Assembly (NCBI RefSeq): GCF_002879865.1
Contig: NZ_PNXY01000019.1
Span: 62,001 to 126,000, forward strand
From: Paraburkholderia rhynchosiae
GTDB lineage: Bacteria > Pseudomonadota > Gammaproteobacteria > Burkholderiales > Burkholderiaceae
Direction: 5' to 3'
DNA length: 64,000 nt
Shown: in pieces, positions 43,513-51,549 of the stretch
Position numbering within the stretch: position 1 is the first letter of the stretch
Layout of the letters: every line of letters starts with the position of its first letter
The notes under the pieces: model-generated
Databases searched by the model: none
What the model saw: only the letters and a program-made list of their open reading frames with translations
Told to the model about the DNA's origin: nothing
Translations under genes and position numbers: made by a program

Positions 43513-44838
43513 ATGTCCGCTCTCATGCCCGCCGTTATGCCATCCGTCAGCGAAGTGAGCCTGAGCGGCTTGCTTCCGCACCTGGTCCGGGACGAATCCG
43601 GCTGGACCGCGACGTGGCGCGCGCTCACGCTGCACAGCGTGTTTCAGCCGGTGCTCTCGGTCACGCATCAGTGCGTGGTCGGCTACGAGGCACTGCTGCG
43701 CGCGTTCGATCCGGTCGGCTTGCCGGTTTCGCCCGAAGTCCTCTTCTCAGGCACCCGCTCGGCGGCCGACGCCCGCGAGATCGATCGCATTGCGCGTTGC
43801 CTGCACGTCGCGAATTTCATGGAGCAAGGCATCAGTACCGGCTGGCTGTTCCTGAATACGCGGCCGCAGGTGTTCGAAACCGGCTGGCCGCAGCGCACTT
43901 TCATCGATGAGCTTTCCGCGCACTTCGGCCTGCCGCAGGAGCGCATCGTGATCGAGGTGCTCGAACAGCCCGCCGACGACGAGTCCGCCGTCGCCAGCAT
44001 GCTCGCCGCCTCGCACCCGCGCGATTTCCTGATCGCGATCGACGATTTCGGCACCGGCTTCTCCAACTTCGACCGCGTCTGGCGCTTCCGGCCGGACATC
44101 GTCAAGCTCGACCGGTCGCTCGTCGCGCGCGCGGGCAAGCGTGAGGGTGACGACTCGATGATCGGCCACCTGATCGCGATGCTCCATCAGTCGGGCACGC
44201 TGGTGCTGGCAGAAGGCGTCGAAACGGACGAGGAACTGATGATTCTGATGCAGGCCGACGTCGATTTCGTGCAGGGTTTCTGGCTCGGCCAGCCAAACGG
44301 TTCAGTGGAGGCGGCAGTAGCCAGAGTGCCCGCGCAAATCGAATCGATGTGGAGCAAGTTCGCAGACTACGAGCGTGCGCACGACCGCCATCAGCGGCTG
44401 GGGTTCGAAGGTTTTGCAGAAGCGGTGATGGCTGCCGCCGAGGCGTTCAAGACCAGCGGCGATCTGGGCGAGGCGGCGCAAAAGATGTGGCATCTGAGCG
44501 AAGCACGCCGCGTGTTCATCACCGACGAGCAGGGCGAGCAAACTCAGGCCTCCGTCACGGCCGCCTCGGTTGCGCCGCCTCCTCAGCGGCTTGCGCCGCT
44601 GTCGAACAGCGCGCGCAGCAACTGGTCGCGGCGCGCCTATCTCAAGCATGCGCTAGGGGCACGCGGGCGCGTCGCGATCATGGGTCCGCACTACTCGCTC
44701 GCGGACGGCGAGGACTGCTACACCGCCGCACTCGCGTTCGAGCGGGAGGGCAAGACGCACGTGCTGTGCGTCGATTTCGTGCCCACGGTGCCGACCGTGC
44801 CGGCAACGCGATTGCGCTCTGGCCGGCGCCAACGTTAA
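43513..44838 (+). CDS. EAL-domain cyclic-di-GMP phosphodiesterase with C-terminal extra domain
   Basis: A 441-aa protein. The EAL domain covers about residues 35-275 and keeps the catalytic motifs: YEALLRAF, LFLNTRP, IVIEVLEQ, IDDFGTGFSNF, DIVKLDRSLV, LAEGVETDEE and FVQGFWLGQP, so it is probably an active c-di-GMP hydrolase. It is preceded by no GGDEF domain and no membrane segment. The last 150 residues form an additional domain (WHLSEARRVFITDEQGEQ and RVAIMGPHYSLADGEDCYTAALAFEREGKTHVLCVDF) that looks like a PAS/Cache-type sensor of unknown ligand. The start at 43513 is chosen by length; several in-frame alternatives exist. Its stop overlaps the arfB stop on the other strand. Confidence 0.88.
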   Translation: MSALMPAVMPSVSEVSLSGLLPHLVRDESGWTATWRALTLHSVFQPVLSVTHQCVVGYEALLRAFDPVGLPVSPEVLFSGTRSAADAREIDRIARCLHVANFMEQGISTGWLFLNTRPQVFETGWPQRTFIDELSAHFGLPQERIVIEVLEQPADDESAVASMLAASHPRDFLIAIDDFGTGFSNFDRVWRFRPDIVKLDRSLVARAGKREGDDSMIGHLIAMLHQSGTLVLAEGVETDEELMILMQADVDFVQGFWLGQPNGSVEAAVARVPAQIESMWSKFADYERAHDRHQRLGFEGFAEAVMAAAEAFKTSGDLGEAAQKMWHLSEARRVFITDEQGEQTQASVTAASVAPPPQRLAPLSNSARSNWSRRAYLKHALGARGRVAIMGPHYSLADGEDCYTAALAFEREGKTHVLCVDFVPTVPTVPATRLRSGRRQR

Positions 44839-45239
44839 TCGTCCACCCGGCTGCGGCCCGACTTCGTCTCACTGCGCTTGGACTTGCCCTCCAGCCGCCG
44901 CAGATTCGATGCGCGCGTCGGCCGGGTCGCGACGCGAGGCCTGCGCGTCACGCTCACGCTTTCTATCAGTTCGTCGAGCCGCGCGAGCGCCGCCGCACGG
45001 TTCATCTCCTGAGTCCGGTGTTCCTGCGCCTTGATGACCACGACGCCGTCACGCGTGATCCGGCGATCGGACAGCACGAGTAGCCGCATCTTCAGCACTT
45101 CCGGCAACGAAGAAGCCCGCACGTCGAAGCGCAACTGAATCGCGCTCGAGACTTTGTTGACGTTCTGACCGCCCGCTCCTTGCGCGCGCACTGCGGTCAG
45201 TTCGACTTCGTTCAGCGGAATTGGATAGCGGGATGTCAT
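44835..45239 (-). CDS. arfB: Alternative ribosome-rescue factor / peptidyl-tRNA hydrolase ArfB
   Basis: A 134-aa protein with the release-factor GGQ motif at residues 23-25 (RAQGAGGQNVNKVSSAIQL) and a basic C-terminal tail (TRASNLRRLEGKSKRSETKSGRSR). ArfB enters the empty mRNA channel of stalled ribosomes with its tail and hydrolyses the peptidyl-tRNA. The start MTSRYPIPLNEVEL gives the standard N-terminus. The stop codon overlaps that of the convergent EAL gene over 44835-44838, so each gene ends within the last codon of the other. Confidence 0.93.
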   Translation of the reverse strand: MTSRYPIPLNEVELTAVRAQGAGGQNVNKVSSAIQLRFDVRASSLPEVLKMRLLVLSDRRITRDGVVVIKAQEHRTQEMNRAAALARLDELIESVSVTRRPRVATRPTRASNLRRLEGKSKRSETKSGRSRVDD

Positions 45240-45448
45240 GACGCGAGCTTGGGCAGGGAGATGCAAGTGTACACAGCGGTGCGGGCGGTTGAGCCGTGGG
45301 TTGAGCATGATCGGGCCATGGGATGAGCCAAGGTTTCACCGTTCGTTCCGCCCTCGGACCGGGCCGCCGTTGAGCCGCCTGCTCCTGCCGCGAAACTTGC
45401 CACGCGGGCAAGCACATGACTCCGCGACAACGCACTGCCCTCCCACCG

Positions 45449-47839
45449 CTAGCGGCCTCGCGACGCCTCCTCGATTCTGGCGGCGAGACCGGAGTCTCGC
45501 TGGGTCGGCGTCGCGATGGCCTGCGCCAGCACCGCGCGCGCGCCGATCACCTCGACGCGCTCACGCGCACGCGTGATCGCCGTATAAACTAGCTCACGCG
45601 ACAACACCCTGCTGAACGAGGACGGCAGCATCAGCACCGCATGCTCGAACTCGGAGCCTTGCGACTTGTGAACGGTCAGTGCGAAAGCGGTGTCATGCGG
45701 CGGCAGTGCTGCCGGCGACACGGCCCGCAAACCGCGGTCGCCAGTCCGAAAGTAGACGCGTAGCGCGCCGCCTGCGCCCGGCAATGCGATTCCGATGTCG
45801 CCGTTGAAAAGCCCGAGCGCATAGTCGTTGCGCGTGACCATCACCGGCCGTCCGGCGAACCACTGCGCACCGACTGCGAGCGTTACGCCGGCCGAGCGCC
45901 GCACCTGCGCCGCCATCGACGCGTTCACCTGATCGACACCACGCGCGCCCGAGCGCGTTGCGCACAGCACCCGGAAGCGATTCAAGGCATCGAATAGCGG
46001 CAACGGGTCCGGCGTGTCGCCGGCGAGTGCGGCGGCAAGCGACTCGGCGTACGGCGCGAAACCGGCGGCAAGTCGCTCGACGGTGCGCTCGGCCAGCGTC
46101 ACGTGCGCATCTTCGTGAAGGGCTGCGGCGTGTTGTGTCGCGTCGGCGAGCAGCACATCGAGTGCCGCGCTTGCCGCGCCGTTGCGGATCGCAAGCGACA
46201 AACGGCCGATCGGCGATTCAAGCCCAAACCGATAGTTGCGCTCCAGCCAGACGACGCAATCCGCGAGCGGACTTTGCGGCTGCCGCATCGACATGGTTGA
46301 CGGCGCCCCCACCGCGGACAAATTGGTGTCGAACGGATCGGCGTCGCGCAGTTCGTCGAAACTGCTGGCCGCCGGTGGCTCGGCGAACAGATCGTCAGGC
46401 GGCGCATTGAAAAGCTCGGGCGCGTCATCGGCTTGCGGGGACCGGCCAGGCTGTTCGTCGAGATCTTCGGTGACTCGCGGCAATGATTGCGTGAGCCGCG
46501 CCTTCTCGATACCCAGCGCACCCGCGATTCGCTCGAGCCCTTGCGCCGTGAAAGCGGGCCGCGCGCTCAACTCGGCGAACACGGCGCCGGCCTCCACCGC
46601 CGCCAGCTGATCTTTATCGCCGAGCATGACGAGACGCGTGTGAGGCGCAATCGCATCGAGCAGATGCGCGGCCATCGCGACGTCGATCATCGATGCCTCG
46701 TCGATCACCACGACATCGTAGGGCAGCGGATTCTCGCGATGATGCCGGAAGCGCCCGCCTGGCCCCGACCCCAGCAGACGATGCAACGTATACGAAGTCT
46801 GCGGCAAACGCGCGGCGAGCTCGGGCGGCAAATCGCTGGCACGCGCGAGCAAGGCTTCCTGCATCCGCTGGGCCGCTTTGCCGGTGGGCGCGGCGAGCGC
46901 GATTCGCAGATCGGCGCGCGCATCGAGCAGGCAGGCGAGCACGCCGACCACCGTGGTGGTCTTGCCTGTGCCCGGACCGCCGCTGACGATGGTGAGCCTT
47001 CCCGACAGCGCCATGACGGCGGCCACGCGCTGCCAGTCGACTTCGTCGTCCTTGGAAGGGCCGAAGTAGCGCAGGAGACGCTGGTGGAGTGTTTGTGTGG
47101 CGTTGGCGTTGGCGTTGGCGTTGGCGTTGGCGTTGGCGTTGGCGTTGGCGTTGGCGTTGGCGTTGGCGTTGGCGTTGGCGTTGGCGTTGGCGTTGGCGTT
47201 GGCGTTGGCGTTGGCGTTGGTGTTGGCGCTGGCGTTGGTGTTGGCGCTGGCGTTGGCCTCGCTATTGCCGGCCGCGCCCTTCTGTGCGCCGGCTTGCCCG
47301 CCATCGCTTGCGCCCACCACTTTTCCGCCACGCTCAGCCGGACGCCCAACCGCACCGACACCCGCAACGCCCCCTGGACCCTTAAACGCACTGGCATCCG
47401 TACTCGTCCCCGCACCCGCATGCGCAACCAGCGCGCGCGCCAGACGCCGCTCGTAATCGTAGTAACGCGCCAGGTACAGCCGCCCTTGCCCATCGATCAC
47501 CAGCGGACGCAGCGCCGCTGCGCTTTGCGCCCCGTCGCTCGCCATGCCGCTTGCAAACAAAGCCGCCCGCACCTCTGCGGTCGACGCCTCGAACCGACGC
47601 GCGAGCGCCGCGAGCGGCACGCACACGTGCCCTTCGCCAGTCGCCCGGCTCGCCGCGAATGCAGCGCGCGCCACCCATTTCACAGCTTCCGTCGATGCCC
47701 CGCCGCGGCGCGCCAACTCGCCGATACGGCGCGCGAAACCTTCCGCGAGCGCGATGCTGAAGTCGGCTGGCGCGGGCAGATTCACGCCGATGTCGTCGAG
47801 TTGCAGCGGCGGCGGTGGACCCTGATCGAACTTGCTCAA
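45449..47839 (-). CDS. recD: Exodeoxyribonuclease V subunit alpha RecD
   Basis: A 796-aa 5'-3' helicase subunit of RecBCD. After an N-terminal domain (about 1-190) comes a low-complexity Asn-Ala linker (about 195-246), then helicase domain 1A with Walker A GGPGTGKTTT (about 285-294), VVIDEASMIDVAM and GDKDQLAAVE. Domain 2A has VMVTRNDYALGLFNGDIGIALPG and the C-terminal motif ALTVHKSQGSEFEHAVLM. The start is TTG at 47839, with GGAGGT 5 nt upstream; this codon overlaps the recB stop as TTGA. The Asn-Ala linker comes from a hexanucleotide microsatellite described separately. Confidence 0.95.
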   Translation of the reverse strand: MSKFDQGPPPPLQLDDIGVNLPAPADFSIALAEGFARRIGELARRGGASTEAVKWVARAAFAASRATGEGHVCVPLAALARRFEASTAEVRAALFASGMASDGAQSAAALRPLVIDGQGRLYLARYYDYERRLARALVAHAGAGTSTDASAFKGPGGVAGVGAVGRPAERGGKVVGASDGGQAGAQKGAAGNSEANASANTNASANTNANANANANANANANANANANANANANANANANANANANATQTLHQRLLRYFGPSKDDEVDWQRVAAVMALSGRLTIVSGGPGTGKTTTVVGVLACLLDARADLRIALAAPTGKAAQRMQEALLARASDLPPELAARLPQTSYTLHRLLGSGPGGRFRHHRENPLPYDVVVIDEASMIDVAMAAHLLDAIAPHTRLVMLGDKDQLAAVEAGAVFAELSARPAFTAQGLERIAGALGIEKARLTQSLPRVTEDLDEQPGRSPQADDAPELFNAPPDDLFAEPPAASSFDELRDADPFDTNLSAVGAPSTMSMRQPQSPLADCVVWLERNYRFGLESPIGRLSLAIRNGAASAALDVLLADATQHAAALHEDAHVTLAERTVERLAAGFAPYAESLAAALAGDTPDPLPLFDALNRFRVLCATRSGARGVDQVNASMAAQVRRSAGVTLAVGAQWFAGRPVMVTRNDYALGLFNGDIGIALPGAGGALRVYFRTGDRGLRAVSPAALPPHDTAFALTVHKSQGSEFEHAVLMLPSSFSRVLSRELVYTAITRARERVEVIGARAVLAQAIATPTQRDSGLAARIEEASRGR
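47101..47256. repeat. In-frame hexanucleotide microsatellite in recD
   Basis: Twenty perfect copies of CGTTGG (47101-47220) are followed by six slightly degenerate copies (TGTTGG, CGCTGG variants). On the coding strand the unit is CCAACG, giving a stretch of alternating Ala and Asn. Since the unit is six bases, copy-number changes alter the protein by two residues at a time without a frameshift. Confidence 0.97.
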
Positions 47840-50800
47840 GCGGCACCTCCGATCATCGCCGCGTCGAGCAACGCCACCAGCTCGAATGCAGGCCGCCTGA
47901 CATGCACGCCGGCCTGGCCGTCGGCGTCGCGCCAATGCGGACGCACGCCGCGTACGAACAGATACAGATAGCCGCCAATATGCGTCTCGTACGCATAATC
48001 GCGCACCCGGGTCTTCAGATAACGATGCAGCGCCACGGTATAAAGCAACGCCTGCAGGTGATACGCGTGGCTCGCCATCGCCGTTTCGAGCGGTTCGGCT
48101 GCATAGTCAGCCGCGGTGTCGCCGAGATGGTTCGACTTCCAGTCCACGATCCAGAACCGTCCGTCGTACTCGACGATCATGTCGATAAATCCTTTCACGA
48201 AACCGCGCAACATGCCCGGTTCCAAAGCGACGTCCGGATAACCGTGCTCGACCAGCAACTCGCGCAGCGCGGCGAAATCGAGCGACGGCGCGGCAAACAG
48301 GAATTCGAGCTCGTTCAGACGCCGTTGCGGATTCAGTTGCGCCAGCGTCATCCCGGGCACGAGTTCGGTGCTGACGACGTCCTCGATCAGCTTGTGCATC
48401 ATCCCGGGGAGACGGGGGGCGAGTTCCGGCGACGCCGGCGCCGGCCGCTCGCGCAACGCGCCGCGGATCGCGTCGGGCCATGTGTGCGGCTCGCTGAAGT
48501 CCGCAAGTTCGAACATGCGATGCAGACACTCGCCGGCGGCCGCTCCGCGTGGGAACGCGAGAATGTCGTCTTCGGCAATGGACGGCGTTTGCGGTGCCGG
48601 TGCCGGCCCCGTTGCCGACACGAGCATCGGCATGGAGACGAGCGCATCGGCGATCTCGTCGTGATCGGGGCGCACTTCTTCCACGGGCGCCTGTGCCTCT
48701 TCGGCCTTGCTGCCCGCGACGATCAGACCGCTGAAACTCGCCATGCGCCACTGATCGCGCAAAGACCGGCGATGGCTCCGCGCGCGCCTATCCGCGCCGC
48801 TTTCCTGCATGCTCTCCAACGGCGTGCGGCGCTCCACCTTGGGCAGCGCTTGCAACGCTATCGGGCCACCCGCCAACGCCTGCCATCGCGATGACAACGC
48901 CTCTTCGTCCGGCGGATTGGCAAGCCAGTCGTCGAAGCTGTAGCCACTGCCGGCCACCAGCCAGTTCAACACGCTGCGTCGCGATTCCTTCGTCGAACGC
49001 GACGACAGATACGTGCCCGCGACGAGATAACAGCGGTACACCGAGCGTGTGAGCGCAACATAGACGAGCCGCGCCCGTTCGGCCGCCTGTTCACGCGTCG
49101 CGTGACGGGCTGCACGTTCCGCCTCTTCGTCGTCGCAACCGTAGTGCAGCACTGCGTCGCCAGTTGGATCGTGATACTCGCGCGCGTCCGGCAGGCCTGA
49201 AGGCGGCGGTTCGCGCAAGGCGCCGTCGTTGAGAAACGGACAGAACACGACCGCATATTCGAGTCCTTTCGACTTGTGCACGGTCACGATCTGCACCAGG
49301 TTGCGGTCGGACTCGAGCCGCAATTGCGCCTCCTCGCCGCCGCCCTGGGTGCGTTGTGCGGCGAGCCAGCGCAACGTCGGCGCGATGCCCGGTTGCGTGG
49401 CCGCGCGCGCCTGCACGAGTTCGGCAAGATGATTGACGTTCGTGAGACGCCGCTCGCCGTCCGGCGCGGCGACCAGCCGTTGGGCGACGCGCAGTTCGCG
49501 CATCAGCGTGCGCCACATCACCGCGAAGCCGCGCTCATGCCAGAGCGTGCGGTAACGCGAAAAACGTTCGACCCAGCCCATTGCGTCCGCCGCGTGCGCG
49601 GGATCGTCGGCGACAGCGGGTGCGTCGGCGACCTGTTCCAGACGCCACAGCGCCGCCGCGTCGAGGCCGAGCCAATCGGTCGCCAGCGCGGCACGCAAGC
49701 GGCGCAGATCGCCCGGCGTATCGACGGCGGCTAGCACACGCTCGATCTGCTCGGCGTCCAGTGTTGCAAACACCGAGGCCTGCGCCAGTTCCACACTGCC
49801 GACGCCCCACGCCGCCAGCACGCGTTTGATCAGGCTGCCCTGCTTGTGCGTTTGCACGAGCACCGCGATGTTGCCCGGCGCAAGCGGCTCGTTGCCGATC
49901 GTCACCGAGCCATGGCGCGCGCCGCGCAAGAGCCGCACGATCTCGGCGGCGCACGCCTCGCTCGCTTCTCGCTGCGCGTCGCGCCGGGTCAAGGCGGCCT
50001 CACCCTGCGGCAATGTCCAGACGCGGAAATCGCCGGCGCTTGCGTCGGGGTCCGCGAAAGGCGGCCTGCGCCGCTCGCCCGCGCGCACCGGCTGATAGTC
50101 GAGCCCATCGAGGACGAAGGCCTGCGGGTTCGCTTCGAAAAGCCGGTTGCAAGCTTCGACAATCGGCGCGGTCGAACGCTGATTGACTGCCAGCGTATAG
50201 CGCGCGGAAGCCGACGCGCGCGCCGCCAGATACGTGTGCAGATCCGCCGCGCGAAAACTGTAGATGGCCTGCTTGGGATCGCCGACCAGAAAGAGCGGCC
50301 CCGCCGGCGCAAAAATGCGGCTGAAGATCGCGAACTGCAACGGATCGGTATCCTGGAACTCGTCGATCAACGCGGCGGGATAACGCGCGCGCAATGCATC
50401 CGCAAGCCACGGATGCGCGGCGAGCGCCCGATACAGGTTCGACAGCAGATCGTCGAACGAGACGACACGGCGCGTGCGCTTGCGCGCCACCAGTTCGGCG
50501 GGCGCATAGTCGAGCCAGACCTGCATCAGCGCGAGCCAGCGTGCGCGTTGCGCCGCCTCCGCCGCGACCACCGCTGCCGCCAACGCTTCCGCATGGTCGA
50601 AAAACGCATGCTCGGGCGGTTCGAACTTGACCTTTGTCGCTTTCTTCAACGCGGATGCCGTCAACTTCAATGCGGCCCGTGGCGGCGGCGCATGGCAATC
50701 GCCCTGTGCGAAGTACTCGGTCCACGCGGCAATCGCAGCGCCTACATGATCGGGTTTGTGCGTGGTCCTACTCAGACGGTCCTGGGCTTGCTCCAACAGG

Positions 50801-51549
50801 CTGACGATGGCATCGCGCTCCGCATGCCATAGTTCGCACGCGGCGTCGAAACCGGCTCGCGGATCGGCGCTCGCATCGGCGTCGGTCTTGCCCCAACGTA
50901 GTTGAGCCAACGGCTTTTTCAGGCGCCTTGCGAGTTGTTCGTCGAGCGATACGGGGCCGGCACGCTTCGCCACCAGCCAGGCTGCGAACGCGGGATGCGC
51001 GTGCGCGACGGGCTCGATCTGCTCGCGCCAGAAATCGGCGGCCATTTCGAAGCGCAAGGCGGCGTCGTCGGCTTCCATCTCGAAGGCGAACGGCATCGCG
51101 GCGGCGAACGGCGCCTCCTGCAACGCACGTTGGCAAAACGCGTGGATGGTGTGAATCGCCGCCTGGTCGAACGTGCGCAGCGCACGGCGCACAACCTTCA
51201 AGGCGGCTTCGCGGTCGATGCCACGCTCCGGCGCGAGCGTCGTCTCAAAGAAACGCCGAATGAACGGATCGCCGCCGTCGTCGTCCATTTCGATCGCGCG
51301 ATGCAGTTCCGCGAGACGCCCGCGAATGCGCTCGTGCAATTCGGCGGTCGCGGCCTTCGTGAAGGTCACGACGAGAATCTGGTCGGCGTTCAGGTTCTTT
51401 TCGAGCAGCAGGCGCACATACAGCGCGCAGATATTCCACGTCTTGCCCGTGCCCGCCGACGCCTCGATCTGATTGACGCCGTCGAGCGAACAGGCGAACA
51501 CATCGAGCTCTTCCGCACCGGGCGCATGATGATGGAGCGCGCCGCTCAT
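47836..51549 (-). CDS. recB: Exodeoxyribonuclease V subunit beta RecB
   Basis: A 1237-aa 3'-5' helicase and nuclease subunit. Walker A is EASAGTGKT (29-37), followed by VVTFTKAATAELHERIR, DEFQDTDPLQFAIF, GDPKQAIYSFR, VQIVTVHKSKGLEYAVVFCPF and ARLVYVALTRSVYRC. The C-terminal nuclease domain keeps its metal-binding motif in VDWKSN (about residue 1134). It resects double-strand breaks and loads RecA. The ATG at 51549 overlaps the recC stop as ATGA, and its own stop overlaps the recD start, so the three genes are translated as a coupled unit. Confidence 0.96.
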   Translation of the reverse strand: MSGALHHHAPGAEELDVFACSLDGVNQIEASAGTGKTWNICALYVRLLLEKNLNADQILVVTFTKAATAELHERIRGRLAELHRAIEMDDDGGDPFIRRFFETTLAPERGIDREAALKVVRRALRTFDQAAIHTIHAFCQRALQEAPFAAAMPFAFEMEADDAALRFEMAADFWREQIEPVAHAHPAFAAWLVAKRAGPVSLDEQLARRLKKPLAQLRWGKTDADASADPRAGFDAACELWHAERDAIVSLLEQAQDRLSRTTHKPDHVGAAIAAWTEYFAQGDCHAPPPRAALKLTASALKKATKVKFEPPEHAFFDHAEALAAAVVAAEAAQRARWLALMQVWLDYAPAELVARKRTRRVVSFDDLLSNLYRALAAHPWLADALRARYPAALIDEFQDTDPLQFAIFSRIFAPAGPLFLVGDPKQAIYSFRAADLHTYLAARASASARYTLAVNQRSTAPIVEACNRLFEANPQAFVLDGLDYQPVRAGERRRPPFADPDASAGDFRVWTLPQGEAALTRRDAQREASEACAAEIVRLLRGARHGSVTIGNEPLAPGNIAVLVQTHKQGSLIKRVLAAWGVGSVELAQASVFATLDAEQIERVLAAVDTPGDLRRLRAALATDWLGLDAAALWRLEQVADAPAVADDPAHAADAMGWVERFSRYRTLWHERGFAVMWRTLMRELRVAQRLVAAPDGERRLTNVNHLAELVQARAATQPGIAPTLRWLAAQRTQGGGEEAQLRLESDRNLVQIVTVHKSKGLEYAVVFCPFLNDGALREPPPSGLPDAREYHDPTGDAVLHYGCDDEEAERAARHATREQAAERARLVYVALTRSVYRCYLVAGTYLSSRSTKESRRSVLNWLVAGSGYSFDDWLANPPDEEALSSRWQALAGGPIALQALPKVERRTPLESMQESGADRRARSHRRSLRDQWRMASFSGLIVAGSKAEEAQAPVEEVRPDHDEIADALVSMPMLVSATGPAPAPQTPSIAEDDILAFPRGAAAGECLHRMFELADFSEPHTWPDAIRGALRERPAPASPELAPRLPGMMHKLIEDVVSTELVPGMTLAQLNPQRRLNELEFLFAAPSLDFAALRELLVEHGYPDVALEPGMLRGFVKGFIDMIVEYDGRFWIVDWKSNHLGDTAADYAAEPLETAMASHAYHLQALLYTVALHRYLKTRVRDYAYETHIGGYLYLFVRGVRPHWRDADGQAGVHVRRPAFELVALLDAAMIGGAA

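Noticed and set aside
47101..47256. CRISPR array or other structured repeat
   Set aside because: The unit is 6 bp without spacers and lies in frame inside recD, so it is a coding microsatellite.
46487..47971. Open frame of 494 codons on the plus strand with a Gly-Val repeat
   Set aside because: It is the complement of the recD microsatellite and lies antisense to conserved helicase motifs.
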